A DNA stretch of 64,000 nucleotides from an uncultured SAR86 cluster bacterium (GCA_902623535.1 CACNUA010000001.1:109711-173710), one strand, 5' to 3'. Positions 1 through 10,500 are shown, numbered from the stretch's first letter. Program-made: numbers and translations. The notes: generated by a model not told the origin, from the letters alone.

Positions 1-825
1 AAGAAACCCAACTTAACTGATTGGAAAAGAGTGGTACAAGCTAAGCTTAATCCAAAAAAGGAAGTAAATATTGCAATTGTGGGTAAATACGTTGAACTGA
101 AAGATAGTTACAAATCATTAAATGAAGCACTTGATCATGCAGGCATTATCAATAAAGCTAAAGTGAACTTAACATTTATTGATGCAGCAAAGATTAATAA
201 ATCCAATGTAAAAAAGAATTTATCTTTTGCAGATGCTGTTCTAGTCCCAGGAGGATTTGGAGAAAGAGGCATTGAGGGGATGATTGTTGCATGTCAGTTT
301 TCTAGAGAATCTAACATTCCTTATTTTGGTATCTGCTTAGGTATGCAGATTGCAGTTATTGAGTTTGCTAGAAACATTTTAGGTTTTAAAAATGCAAACA
401 GCACTGAATTTAATCCTAAAACAAAATTTCCTGTAATTGGGCTGGTTACAGAATGGAAAGATAAATCAGGAAATACTGAGTATAGAGATAATAGTTCTGA
501 TTTAGGAGGAACCATGAGACTTGGCGGTCAAACTTGTATCTTAAGCAAATCATCTTTATCTCATAAGCTCTACAAAGAAAATAAGATAATTGAAAGACAT
601 AGACATAGATATGAGTTTAATCCTGAATATAGAAAAATTTTGAACTCAAATGGCATGTTGATTTCAGGAACTTCAGCAGACGGAAAGTTAGTAGAGATGA
701 TAGAAATTAAGAATCATCCATGGTTTGTAGGCTGTCAATTCCATCCAGAGTTTACCTCTAATCCAAGAGACGGCCATCCATTATTTAACAATTTTGTCGG
801 TAAAGCTTTAAAATTAAAAAGATGA
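1..825 (+). CDS. pyrG: CTP synthase, C-terminal part (5' truncated by window)
   Basis: Open from base 1 ([44 protein letters not shown]); class I glutaminase motif [10 protein letters not shown] and C-terminal [19 protein letters not shown]. Confidence 0.95.
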   Translation, partial: KKPNLTDWKRVVQAKLNPKKEVNIAIVGKYVELKDSYKSLNEALDHAGIINKAKVNLTFIDAAKINKSNVKKNLSFADAVLVPGGFGERGIEGMIVACQFSRESNIPYFGICLGMQIAVIEFARNILGFKNANSTEFNPKTKFPVIGLVTEWKDKSGNTEYRDNSSDLGGTMRLGGQTCILSKSSLSHKLYKENKIIERHRHRYEFNPEYRKILNSNGMLISGTSADGKLVEMIEIKNHPWFVGCQFHPEFTSNPRDGHPLFNNFVGKALKLKR

Positions 826-1649
826 GCATTCAACTTAATGGTTTTGAAATAAGCAATGACAATCCTTTAACTGTTATGGGTGGGGTAAACGTTCTTGAAA
901 GTGAAGATCTTGTAATGCGGGTTGCAGAATCTTTTAAAGAGGCTACTCAAAAAAATAAAATTAATTGGATATTTAAAGGATCATTTGATAAAGCTAACAG
1001 AAGCTCAATTGATTCTTTTAGGGGACCAGGACTCGATGAGGGTTTGAAAATACTTCAAAAGGTTAAAGATCATTTTAACGTTCCGATAATTACCGATGTC
1101 CATGAACCTAATCAGGCTGGACCTGTTTCAGAAGTTGCTCATATTATTCAAATTCCTGCCTTTTTATGCAGGCAAACAGACCTCGTGATTGCGGCAGCAG
1201 AAACTGGAGCTGTTATTCAGTTCAAAAAGCCACAATTTTTATCTGCAATTGAAATGAAGAATGTTACAAAAAAATGTGAATCTGCAGGAAATTCAAAAAT
1301 CTTAATTTGTGAAAGAGGAAATGCATTTGGTTACAATAATTTAGTTGTAGATATGTTGAATTTTCAGGTTCTCAAAGATATTGGTTATCCTGTAATTTTT
1401 GATGTAACTCATTCACTTCAGCTGCCTGGAGGTCTCGGAAATGCCGCAGGTGGTCGAAGGGATTTATTTTTACCACTTGCAAAATCAGGCCTTGCTCAAA
1501 AAATTGCTGGTTTATTTATTGAAGCTCACACCAATCCAGATGAAGCTAAATGTGATGGACCATGCGCAATTAATACTATGAAGATTGGACCTTATCTTAG
1601 TGAATTAAAAGCATTAGACGATTTAATCAAGGATCAGCTTTCTAGATAG
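822..1649 (+). CDS. kdsA: 3-deoxy-8-phosphooctulonate synthase
   Basis: [33 protein letters not shown] and [11 protein letters not shown] motifs; sits between pyrG and eno as in many gammaproteobacteria. Confidence 0.95.
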   Translation: MSIQLNGFEISNDNPLTVMGGVNVLESEDLVMRVAESFKEATQKNKINWIFKGSFDKANRSSIDSFRGPGLDEGLKILQKVKDHFNVPIITDVHEPNQAGPVSEVAHIIQIPAFLCRQTDLVIAAAETGAVIQFKKPQFLSAIEMKNVTKKCESAGNSKILICERGNAFGYNNLVVDMLNFQVLKDIGYPVIFDVTHSLQLPGGLGNAAGGRRDLFLPLAKSGLAQKIAGLFIEAHTNPDEAKCDGPCAINTMKIGPYLSELKALDDLIKDQLSR

Positions 1650-1652
1650 CTA

Positions 1653-2945
1653 ATGGCAAACATTACATCAGTAAAAGCAATTCAAATATTAGATTCTAGA
1701 GGGCTGCCAACAGTCTCTTGCAGGGTTGAAACTGATGATGGCCAATCATCAATCAGCAAAGTTCCAAGCGGAGCTTCCACCGGTGAAAGAGAGGCTCTTG
1801 AATTAAGAGACGGCGGTAATGAATATCTCGGTAAAGGAGTCTTAAAGGCAGTAAAGAACATAAATACTAAATTAGCTGATGTTTTAATTGGCATGGATGC
1901 AAGAAATCAATTTGAGATTGACCAAGCCTTGATAGATCTAGATGGAACTTCAGCAAAGAAAAACTTAGGAGCCAATGCAATTCTCGCTGCTTCAATTGCT
2001 ACCCTAAGATCAGGTGCTGAATCTGCCAAATTACCTTTATATGAGCATGTTAATAATCTTTACTGTTCAAAATTTAAAGCAAATAAGCAATTAAGTTTGC
2101 CTGTACCAATGCTCAATATTATCAATGGAGGAGAGCATGCCAATAATAATATTGATATTCAAGAGTTTATGGTAATGCCAATAGGCGCTGGGTCATTTAA
2201 TGAGTGCATGCAGTGGTCAGTAGAGATCTATGGAGCTCTAAAATCATTGCTAGCATCAAAAGGTTTCATTACAGCGGTTGGTGATGAGGGAGGTTTTGCT
2301 CCAGATTTAAAATCAAATCACGAGGCAATAGAACTAATTTTAAAATCGATTGAGGATTGTGGCCTTGAGGCTGGCAAAGATATTGTTTTAGCTCTTGATT
2401 GCGCAGCCTCAGAATTTTTTACAGATGGTAAGTATGTATTAAAAGGTGAAAATAAATCCTTGGATTCAGATGATTTTGTTGATTACCTAAAATCTTTAGT
2501 AAGTTCTTATCCAATTCGATCCATTGAGGATGGCATGGATGAAAATGATTTTGATGGTTGGAGCATGCTTAACAATGAGCTGGGCAATAGCATCCAGATT
2601 GTTGGAGATGATTTATTTGTTACTAATGTAAAAGATCTTCAACATGGCATAGATAAAAGCTTGGCTAATTCAATTCTCATCAAACTTAATCAAATTGGAA
2701 CTGTTGGTGAAACGTTTGAAGCAATCAATCTTGCAAGTCAGAATAATTACCAAGCAGTAATATCTCATCGATCTGGTGAAACAGAAGATAATACTATCGC
2801 TGATATTTGTGTTGGTGTAAGTGCAGGCCAAATTAAAACTGGAGCTCCTTGCAGATCAGATAGAACATCAAAATATAATAGATTGTTATGGATAGAATCT
2901 GATCTTGGCAACTCTGTCTCTTATGCAAATGAATTATTTCTTTAA
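1653..2945 (+). CDS. eno: enolase
   Basis: SGASTGEREALELRDG, VGDEGGFAPDL, ILIKLNQIGT, ISHRSGETEDNTIAD. Confidence 0.97.
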   Translation: MANITSVKAIQILDSRGLPTVSCRVETDDGQSSISKVPSGASTGEREALELRDGGNEYLGKGVLKAVKNINTKLADVLIGMDARNQFEIDQALIDLDGTSAKKNLGANAILAASIATLRSGAESAKLPLYEHVNNLYCSKFKANKQLSLPVPMLNIINGGEHANNNIDIQEFMVMPIGAGSFNECMQWSVEIYGALKSLLASKGFITAVGDEGGFAPDLKSNHEAIELILKSIEDCGLEAGKDIVLALDCAASEFFTDGKYVLKGENKSLDSDDFVDYLKSLVSSYPIRSIEDGMDENDFDGWSMLNNELGNSIQIVGDDLFVTNVKDLQHGIDKSLANSILIKLNQIGTVGETFEAINLASQNNYQAVISHRSGETEDNTIADICVGVSAGQIKTGAPCRSDRTSKYNRLLWIESDLGNSVSYANELFL

Positions 2946-3231
2946 TTTTATTATCCTTTTATCCTTAATTTTTTTAGTAATAAATAGTTTTTCAATATTT
3001 ATTGGTGATGATGGAAGAAAGCTAAATAACGAACTCAAATCAGAGCTTAGTACTTATAAAAATGAAAGAGATTTAATCTTTGATATGAATGAAACCCTAG
3101 AGGAGGAAATTATTTCAATTCAAATGAGCGATTCATTTGTAGAAAGTTATGCAAGGGAAAAACTTGATCTTGTTAAACCAGATGAAGTTCTTATCGAAAT
3201 AGACGTAACAAAAGATAATCCCAATGAGTAA
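2926..3231 (+). CDS. ftsB: septum formation initiator / FtsB-like protein
   Basis: Short single-TM plus coiled-coil protein between eno and ispD; likely start at internal ATG 2926 (MNYFFNF) overlapping the eno end. Confidence 0.75.
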   Translation, partial: QMNYFFNFIILLSLIFLVINSFSIFIGDDGRKLNNELKSELSTYKNERDLIFDMNETLEEEIISIQMSDSFVESYAREKLDLVKPDEVLIEIDVTKDNPNE

Positions 3232-4363
3232 AATCTATTTCATTGTTCCTGCAGCAGGTTTGGGTAATCGCTTTGAAGGCAATCTTCCCAAGCAGTATTC
3301 AAGGGTTGGCCACGAATCAGTCATTGAGCGAACAGTTAATCGATTATCTCTTACAGATCCAGAAAAGATTATTATTCCAATCTCTGCTAAAGACGAGTTA
3401 TTTGCATCACAGTCTTTTTCACATCCTGATTTAATTATTAAGACACTAGGGGGGTCATCAAGGCAAGCCTCAGTCTTTAATGCTTTAAATGAAATAAATT
3501 TTTCCACTAACGATATAGTCATAGTTCATGACGTTGTAAGGCCATTTTTTGAGATTGACTGGCTAAATAATCTTATCAATGACTTTCAAACAAGCAATAG
3601 TGATGGCTTAATCCCAGTGCTGGAATTTAATGACTCCATCAGAGATAGTTCAAACGAATTTAAACCAATGAATAGAAAAAGTTTTGTTCAAGTTCAAACT
3701 CCTCAAATATTTAATGCAAAAGTACTTCATGAATCACTGACGATTGCTGACAAAGAGGGCTTGAAATATTCTGATGAATCTCAGGCAGTTGAGAATGCAG
3801 GTTTTAAGATTTCTTTTTCTAAAGGCTTGCCTAAAAATATCAAAATAACTACTCCTGATGACCTATATTCGTTATCAGCGCATGATGTATTCGTTGGAAG
3901 AGGTATAGACTTTCATAGGTATGCTGTTAAAGAGAATTCAATTCTTAAATTGGCAGGAGTAGAAATACCTTCTGATTATCAGATTATCGCTCACTCTGAT
4001 GGAGATATCATTTTGCATGCATTAGCTGACGCAATATTAGGAGCTGGAGGATTCAGGGATATAGGCCATTATTTTTCAGATAAGAGTCCTGAAAACTTAA
4101 ATTTAGATAGCAAAAAAATTATTGAAAAGACGATGAATCTGATTTCGAAAAAACAACTTAAACTAAATAATATCGATGTAACAATTGTGGCTCAAAAGCC
4201 AAATCTGTCCACTTACATGAGCGAAATAGAATTGTCACTATCATCAATCTTAGGCATTTCTGTGGATCGTATAAGCTTAAGAGCTACCACAACTGAAGGG
4301 ATGGGTGAGATTGGAGAGGAAAATGGCTTAGCTGTCTATGCCTTAGCTACACTTAAAAATTAA
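3224..4363 (+). CDS. ispDF: bifunctional IspD/IspF (MEP cytidylyltransferase / MECDP synthase)
   Basis: N-terminal IspD (VPAAGLGNRFEGNLPKQY, VIVHDVVRPF) followed in one ORF by IspF (GRGIDFHRY, AHSDGDIILHALADAILGA, ATTTEGMGEIGE). Confidence 0.93.
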   Translation: MSKIYFIVPAAGLGNRFEGNLPKQYSRVGHESVIERTVNRLSLTDPEKIIIPISAKDELFASQSFSHPDLIIKTLGGSSRQASVFNALNEINFSTNDIVIVHDVVRPFFEIDWLNNLINDFQTSNSDGLIPVLEFNDSIRDSSNEFKPMNRKSFVQVQTPQIFNAKVLHESLTIADKEGLKYSDESQAVENAGFKISFSKGLPKNIKITTPDDLYSLSAHDVFVGRGIDFHRYAVKENSILKLAGVEIPSDYQIIAHSDGDIILHALADAILGAGGFRDIGHYFSDKSPENLNLDSKKIIEKTMNLISKKQLKLNNIDVTIVAQKPNLSTYMSEIELSLSSILGISVDRISLRATTTEGMGEIGEENGLAVYALATLKN

Positions 4364-5101
4364 ATGAGCATTTTAGTGACAAATGATGATGGCTTTGAAG
4401 CAATTGGTATTCAGGCGCTGTTAGCGTCTACAAAGACCCTAGATCCAATAATGGTTGCGCCAAAACACAATTGTAGTGGCATGAGTGCTGCAATAAGCCT
4501 TCGTAAAGAAGTTAAAGTTAGACAATTAAATTTGAAGGAGTTTGTGGTCACAGGCACTCCTGCAGATTGCTCTTATTTTGGTCTTTATGGAATGAACGAA
4601 AATAACATTGAACAAGTTGTCTCTGGAATTAATTTAGGAGCAAATTTAGGAACCGATGTCTTTTATTCTGGGACTGTTGGCGCAGCTATAGCTGGCATTA
4701 ATTTAAAATATGCTCCTGTTGCGATATCGGTTTGCTCTTTTTCACCTAGAGATATTAGTTTTATTGCCGATAAAGCATTTGAGCTTATTCAGAAATTTAG
4801 ATCCATTTCACTTCAGCAGAATTCATTAATTAACATTAACTTTCCAGATATTTTGAAACAAGATTACAAAGGTGAGATCTATACAAAGCTTGCTAAAAGA
4901 GGGGCCCCGGAAGCTCCAAATATAATACGAAAAAAGGATCAACTAAGCTTTACTTTCAGTGCTTCAGGAGATTTTATCTACGGTCAAACTGATACAGATA
5001 TGCAAGCTATAGAAAATGGTTACGTATCTGTTTCAATTCTTAACTATGACATTAGCAATGCTAACGATTTTTTGGGTAAAGAAATAAGTCATGGAAGCTA
5101 A
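4364..5101 (+). CDS. surE: 5'/3'-nucleotidase SurE
   Basis: MSILVTNDDGFEAIGI, SGINLGANLGTDVFYSGTVGAA. Confidence 0.95.
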   Translation: MSILVTNDDGFEAIGIQALLASTKTLDPIMVAPKHNCSGMSAAISLRKEVKVRQLNLKEFVVTGTPADCSYFGLYGMNENNIEQVVSGINLGANLGTDVFYSGTVGAAIAGINLKYAPVAISVCSFSPRDISFIADKAFELIQKFRSISLQQNSLININFPDILKQDYKGEIYTKLAKRGAPEAPNIIRKKDQLSFTFSASGDFIYGQTDTDMQAIENGYVSVSILNYDISNANDFLGKEISHGS

Positions 5102-5768
5102 ATCTGGATTTACATTTAAGAGAGTAAGGGAGCAAATGGTTGAAATGCTTCTAGAGATGGGAATCAAAGATTTTAGAGTTTTGGATGCTATGAGTCAGAT
5201 TGCTCGTCATCAATTTCTTGAAGAGGCCTTTTGGTCAAGAGCATATGAAAATAGACCTTTAGCTATTGGGTATAAACAAACAATTTCTCAACCTTATATT
5301 GTCGCAAGAATGACCGAGTTGTTAATTGAAAAAGCCAGTGGAAGAGGAAAAATTTTTAAAAAGATAATTGATATTGGTTCTGGCTCAGGCTACCAAAGTG
5401 CAATACTTTCATTTTTTACAGAAGAAGTAATTGGGATTGAGAGAATAAAGCCACTTGTTGCAAAAAGCAGATCAACTCTTTTAAATTTAGGAATAAAAAA
5501 TGTCTCAATTATAAACGGAGATGGTTATGTGCTTGAAGGTATAAAAAACGTTGATGGAATAATATGTGCAGCAGCACCTCCAGAAATACCTGAAGATCTT
5601 ATTAAGCTATTAAAAAAAGGTGCAAGACTAATTTTGCCAGTAGGCTTTAAAGATATGCAGAAACTCATTTGCATTGAAAAACAAAATAAAAACTCATATG
5701 AAAAATTTGAAGTGGAAGATGTATCTTTTGTTCCAATGCTTGGAGGAATAAGCAGAAATGGTGATTAA
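5091..5768 (+). CDS. pcm: protein-L-isoaspartate O-methyltransferase
   Basis: IDIGSGSGYQSAILS SAM motif, TISQPYIVARMTELL; adjacent to surE. Confidence 0.93.
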   Translation: MEAKSGFTFKRVREQMVEMLLEMGIKDFRVLDAMSQIARHQFLEEAFWSRAYENRPLAIGYKQTISQPYIVARMTELLIEKASGRGKIFKKIIDIGSGSGYQSAILSFFTEEVIGIERIKPLVAKSRSTLLNLGIKNVSIINGDGYVLEGIKNVDGIICAAAPPEIPEDLIKLLKKGARLILPVGFKDMQKLICIEKQNKNSYEKFEVEDVSFVPMLGGISRNGD

Positions 5769-5776
5769 TTTTAAAA

Positions 5777-6496
5777 ATGAAAAATAGATTAAGGTACTCA
5801 TTGGCTGGATTTTGCATGGGTATTGCAGAGTTAATTCCTGGTATATCTGGAGCTACAATTGCATTGCTTTTTGGAATTTACAAAAATTTAATCTCTATTC
5901 TTTCAAATATTAAGATATCAAAAAAAATATTTTCAAAAGAATATTTTGTAAAAGATCTTCAGATTTCATTAATGGTATTTCTTATTTTCTCGATGATTGC
6001 AGCCATTTTATTATTTTCAAATCTTATTCATTATTTGATCGAAAGTTATCCCTCTGTGTTTTTTAAATTTTTGTCTGTAATTATGGTTTTAGTGTCCTTA
6101 AGAATATTTTTGTTTCATCCTGTTTCTGAAAGATTCTCTCAAAGATTGTTATTTGTAATGGTTGGTGGCTTGATTGGCTACCTTTTATCTCTTTTTTCTG
6201 TAAATTTTGAGAACTTTATATTCTTTCTTTTTATAGGAGGCTTTGTAGCATTTACTTTTTTTATAATTCCTGGAATATCAGGAAGTGCAATTCTATTAAG
6301 TATAGGATTGTATGAGACAGTGATTTCCTCTATTGCAACATTCGAAGCTTTAAATTTATTGGTATTTAGTTTGGGTTGTGCCGCCTCATTAATCTTAATG
6401 CCAAAGTTAATTAAAAAGATTTATGAACAAAATACTCTAGCTATGGACACTTTTTTTGCAGGCTTAATTTTTATATCTGGAATTTTTTTGTGGTGA
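5777..6496 (+). CDS. DUF368 family membrane protein (PopT-type undecaprenyl phosphate translocase family)
   Basis: Hydrophobic; GIAELIPGISGATIALLFGIY and second half FIIPGISGSAILLSIGLYE, the internally repeated DUF368 signature. Confidence 0.85.
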   Translation: MKNRLRYSLAGFCMGIAELIPGISGATIALLFGIYKNLISILSNIKISKKIFSKEYFVKDLQISLMVFLIFSMIAAILLFSNLIHYLIESYPSVFFKFLSVIMVLVSLRIFLFHPVSERFSQRLLFVMVGGLIGYLLSLFSVNFENFIFFLFIGGFVAFTFFIIPGISGSAILLSIGLYETVISSIATFEALNLLVFSLGCAASLILMPKLIKKIYEQNTLAMDTFFAGLIFISGIFLW

Positions 6497-6526
6497 AGAT
6501 ATTACTATTAATTAATAATTTTCTGG

Positions 6527-6850
6527 CTATCTTTCTAAAAGATGTTTTTTTTCTTTTATCTTTTCAAATTCCTCACACTCAGGGAGAGGAGGCTTTTGCT
6601 CAGTAATATTTGGCCAAACTTCAGAAAGTTCTGCATTAATCTCAATAAAGTCAATTTGATCATCTGGAATTTCGTCTTCTGAAAAAATTGCATCAATAGG
6701 GCATTCAGGTTCGCACAAAGCACAGTCAATACATTCATCAGGATGAATAACTAGAAAGTTCGGACCTTCATAAAAACAGTCAACAGGACACACCTCAACA
6801 CAGTCTGTATGCTTGCATTTAATGCATGATTCCGTAACTATGAAGGCCAT
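6527..6850 (-). CDS. fdxA: 7Fe ferredoxin FdxA
   Basis: [56 protein letters not shown]. Confidence 0.95.
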   Translation of the reverse strand: MAFIVTESCIKCKHTDCVEVCPVDCFYEGPNFLVIHPDECIDCALCEPECPIDAIFSEDEIPDDQIDFIEINAELSEVWPNITEQKPPLPECEEFEKIKEKKHLLER

Positions 6851-6925
6851 GAAAAGAATTCTAACAACCTCTCATTATCAAGTCAGTATTAATTTTTTTT
6901 ATTTACTTTTCTCTATTTTTTTATA

Positions 6926-6945
6926 TACTGTATAAATATACAGTA
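6926..6945. promoter_or_regulatory. LexA/SOS box upstream of recA
   Basis: TACTGTATAAATATACAGTA; core CTGTATAAATATACAG (6928-6943) matches the E. coli-type CTGT-N8-ACAG consensus, 15 bp upstream of the recA ATG. Confidence 0.88.
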
Positions 6946-6958
6946 AATGGAGTAAATC

Positions 6959-7963
6959 ATGTCAGATAAAACCAAAAATTTAAATGAAGCCTTGTCCCAA
7001 ATAGAAAAGCAATTTGGTAAAGGTGCTGTTATGAAAATGGGAGATAGAGAACATACCGATATACCATCAGTATCAACTGGTTCTCTTGGTTTAGATATTG
7101 CGCTTGGAATCGGTGGACTTCCTAAAGGTAGGGTTGTAGAAATTTTTGGCCCAGAGTCCTCTGGTAAAACAACTCTTACACTTCAAGCCATTGCTGAGTG
7201 TCAAAAAGAGGGTGGTACCGCAGCGTTTATAGACGCAGAGCATGCACTTGATCCATCGTATGCAGAAAAATTAGGTGTTAATGTAGATGAATTACTTTTA
7301 TCTCAACCTGATACTGGAGAGCAAGCTCTAGAGATTACTGACATGCTTGTTAAATCAAATAGTGTTGATCTAATTGTTGTAGATTCAGTTGCTGCTTTAA
7401 CTCCAAGAGCAGAAATTGAAGGAGAGATGGGTGATCATCATGTTGGCTTACAGGCCCGCCTAATGTCGCAGGCTCTAAGAAAGATTACAGGTAATATACA
7501 AAGATCAAACGCAATGGTCATTTTCATTAATCAAATTAGGATGAAGATTGGTGTAATGTTTGGCAATCCCGAAACTACAACTGGTGGAAATGCTCTTAAA
7601 TTTTATTCATCAGTAAGATTGGATATTAGAAGAATAGGGTCTGTAAAAGAGGGTGATGAGGTAATTGGTAACGAAACAAGAGTTAAGGTTGTTAAAAATA
7701 AGGTATCTCCTCCATTTAAGCAAGCTGAATTTCAAATCATGTATGGCCAAGGAATAAATGTTGAAGGAGAGATACTTGAGTATGGACAAAAGCTTGGACT
7801 TGTGGAAAAGGCAGGTGCTTGGTATAGCCACAATGGTGAAAAAATAGGACAGGGAAAAGTTAACGCAAGTAATTTCTTGAAAGAAAATTCAAAGATTAAA
7901 AATGGTTTACTTAAAGAAATAAGAAATTCTTATATAAACACTAAAAACAAATCTAAAAAATAA
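6959..7963 (+). CDS. recA: recombinase RecA
   Basis: [62 protein letters not shown]. Confidence 0.98.
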   Translation: MSDKTKNLNEALSQIEKQFGKGAVMKMGDREHTDIPSVSTGSLGLDIALGIGGLPKGRVVEIFGPESSGKTTLTLQAIAECQKEGGTAAFIDAEHALDPSYAEKLGVNVDELLLSQPDTGEQALEITDMLVKSNSVDLIVVDSVAALTPRAEIEGEMGDHHVGLQARLMSQALRKITGNIQRSNAMVIFINQIRMKIGVMFGNPETTTGGNALKFYSSVRLDIRRIGSVKEGDEVIGNETRVKVVKNKVSPPFKQAEFQIMYGQGINVEGEILEYGQKLGLVEKAGAWYSHNGEKIGQGKVNASNFLKENSKIKNGLLKEIRNSYINTKNKSKK

Positions 7964-7982
7964 AGCTTGTTTCTAAGCTTTA
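7961..7982 (+). terminator. putative hairpin at end of recA
   Basis: TAAAGCTT-gtttct-AAGCTTTA inverted repeat overlapping the recA stop, followed by an A/T-rich tract. Confidence 0.5.
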
Positions 7983-8022
7983 AAATTGTTTAACATAGTC
8001 TTTCACTTAATAGAGGAAAGAA

Positions 8023-9201
8023 ATGTCAAATAATGCATATATTGTCTCAGCAGTCCGAACAGCTGGGGGTAAGAAAAATGGTCGTTTATCAGCCTGGCAT
8101 CCTGCTGATCTAGGAGCTAAGGTTTTAGATGAGCTAGTTCATAGGTCAGGCATTCAACCTGAATTAATTGATGATGTTATTTTTGGTTGTGTTGATCAGG
8201 TTGGTGCACAGTCTGGTAACGTGGCCCGGAATGCTATCTTATCTTCCTCTTTGCCTGAGTCTGTTCCAGGTACTTCCGTTGACCGTCAGTGTGGATCATC
8301 ACAACAAGCAATTCACTTCGCAATTCAAGCAGTAATGTCTGGTACACAAGATGTTGTTGTTGGTGGTGGTGTTGAAGTTATGTCTATAGTGCCAATTGGC
8401 GCAAGCATTAAGGATGGTTACGATGCAGGTCATGGTCTTCCTTTTGATTCTGATGGCATTAAAGAGAATTATCCAGGAGTATTCTTTTCTCAATTTACTG
8501 GCGCAGAGTTAGTTGCAAAAAAATGGAATCTTTCAAGAGAAACACTAGATCGTTTTGCTCTATCTAGCCATGAAAAAGCAATTGCTGCTACTGAGGGTGG
8601 ATATTTTGAAAATGAAATCTTGCCCGTAGCCGGCAAGAATGCAGAAAATAATAATGAAATGTTACTTCATGATGAGGGAATAAGATTTGATGCAAGTTTT
8701 GATGCATTATCAGGGTTAAATCCAATAACTGAAGATGGTGTGATTACTGCTGGAAATGCAAGCCAAATTACTGATGGTGCCGCTGCAGTTTTGGTATGCA
8801 ATGATGCTGGGCTTAAAAAAGTAAATGCAGATCCTATGGTTAAAGTAAAAGCAATTAGTGTTGTAGGAGATGATCCTATTTACATGCTAACTGGACCTAT
8901 TCCAGCTACTCATAAGGTTCTAGATGCTGCAAAAATGAAAATTGAAGAAATAGGTTTATATGAAGTTAATGAGGCTTTTGCACCTGTTCCACTAGCTTGG
9001 GAGATTGAGGTGGGTGCTGATCAAGAAAAGCTTAATGTTAATGGTGGTGCAATGGCGCTAGGACATCCTTTAGGTGCGACAGGTGCCAAGCTTATGACAA
9101 CTCTTATTTATGAGATGCACAGAAGAGATGTTAAGTATGGATTGCAAGCAATTTGTGAAGGTGGCGGAACTGCAAATGCTACGATTCTTGAAAAAATTTA
9201 G
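8023..9201 (+). CDS. thiolase (acetyl-CoA C-acyltransferase)
   Basis: SVDRQCGSSQQAIHFA active-site Cys, NGGAMALGHPLGATGAKL, CEGGGTANATI. Confidence 0.92.
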   Translation: MSNNAYIVSAVRTAGGKKNGRLSAWHPADLGAKVLDELVHRSGIQPELIDDVIFGCVDQVGAQSGNVARNAILSSSLPESVPGTSVDRQCGSSQQAIHFAIQAVMSGTQDVVVGGGVEVMSIVPIGASIKDGYDAGHGLPFDSDGIKENYPGVFFSQFTGAELVAKKWNLSRETLDRFALSSHEKAIAATEGGYFENEILPVAGKNAENNNEMLLHDEGIRFDASFDALSGLNPITEDGVITAGNASQITDGAAAVLVCNDAGLKKVNADPMVKVKAISVVGDDPIYMLTGPIPATHKVLDAAKMKIEEIGLYEVNEAFAPVPLAWEIEVGADQEKLNVNGGAMALGHPLGATGAKLMTTLIYEMHRRDVKYGLQAICEGGGTANATILEKI

Positions 9202-10459
9202 CTATATACCCGTTTAATTCCTCAGGCTTAATGAGGTCTTTAGTACCTCTTCTTGGGCATACCTCAATTAGGCCATCATTTTTTAGAGATTTACCAATTA
9301 TGATATTGAGCGGAATTCCAATTAGTTCTGAGTCTTTAATCTTTTTTCCAAATCGCTCATCCCTATCATCTAACATCACTCGAAAATTACTTTTTTCAAT
9401 TTTATTGTAAAACTTAATTGCTGATCCATCAGAGTTATCTGTAAGATCAATAACATTTATTTGAATTGGCGCCAGACTCTTTGGCCATGAGATACCAAAC
9501 TCGTCATTATTCTGTTCTATTGACGCTGCAACCAATCTTGAAATTCCGACTCCATAGCAGCCCATATATGGATTAACCTCATTTGAATTCGCATCTTGAA
9601 GACTTAATTTCATTGACTTTGAATATACCTGACCTAATTGAAATATGTGCCCAACTTCAATACCTTTAATTAGCTGAATTTTTCCACCTTCAGGAAACTC
9701 TTTACCCACTAACGAGGATGGATCTTGATCTTTCTCAAGAAGGAGCTCTGAGTTAATTGCAATTTCTGAACTATCTGAAACAGCTAATACATCTTCACCA
9801 TTTTCTGCTAAAACATGAAATTCCTCTGATTTATCTCCACCGATTGCACCGGAGTCTGCTTTTACAACCTTGAACTCAAGCTCTAAACGCTTAAGTACTT
9901 TTTTATAAGCAGCTCTAAAGTCTTGATATGTTTGATTTAAACATTCTTCATTCATATGAAAGCTATAGGCATCCTTCATCAAGAATTCTCTTCCTCTCAT
10001 TACTCCATAACGAGGTCTTATTTCATCTCTAAATTTTGTTTGAATTTGATAAAGTGTTAGGGGTAAGGATTTATAACTATTAATGTTATTTTTGACCAAA
10101 TCCGTTATTACTTCCTCATGTGTAGGTCCTAAACAAAAATCTCTATCATGCCTATCTTTTATTCTTAGAAGCTCAGGTCCAAATTTACCCCATCTATTTG
10201 ATTCGTCCCAAAGCTCTTTTGGCTGAACCATTGGCATAAAAATTTCTTGAGCACCTATTTTATTAAGTTCTTCCCTCACAACATTTTCAATTTTTTTGAG
10301 GACGATAAGCCCAAGTGGCAGCCAGTTGTATATACCTGAGGCAACTTTACGAATCATGCCAGACCGAAGCATGAGTTGATGACTAATTATTTCAGCATCT
10401 TGAGGTATATCTTTAATTTTAGGTATGAAAGTTTTGGATGCTAACATTTTTAATAACAA
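9179..10459 (-). CDS. proS: prolyl-tRNA synthetase, short form lacking the INS editing domain
   Basis: Class II aaRS motifs (TKFRDEIRPRYGVMRGREFLMKDAYSFH; GHIFQLGQVYS; YMGCYGVGISRLVAA); 426 aa with no insertion between motifs 2 and 3; probable start at 10447 (MLASKTF). Confidence 0.95.
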   Translation of the reverse strand: MLLKMLASKTFIPKIKDIPQDAEIISHQLMLRSGMIRKVASGIYNWLPLGLIVLKKIENVVREELNKIGAQEIFMPMVQPKELWDESNRWGKFGPELLRIKDRHDRDFCLGPTHEEVITDLVKNNINSYKSLPLTLYQIQTKFRDEIRPRYGVMRGREFLMKDAYSFHMNEECLNQTYQDFRAAYKKVLKRLELEFKVVKADSGAIGGDKSEEFHVLAENGEDVLAVSDSSEIAINSELLLEKDQDPSSLVGKEFPEGGKIQLIKGIEVGHIFQLGQVYSKSMKLSLQDANSNEVNPYMGCYGVGISRLVAASIEQNNDEFGISWPKSLAPIQINVIDLTDNSDGSAIKFYNKIEKSNFRVMLDDRDERFGKKIKDSELIGIPLNIIIGKSLKNDGLIEVCPRRGTKDLIKPEELNGYIAKFFQES

Positions 10460-10500
10460 ATAATATTTAGTTTATAATTCTATAATTTTTTGAGGGACAT

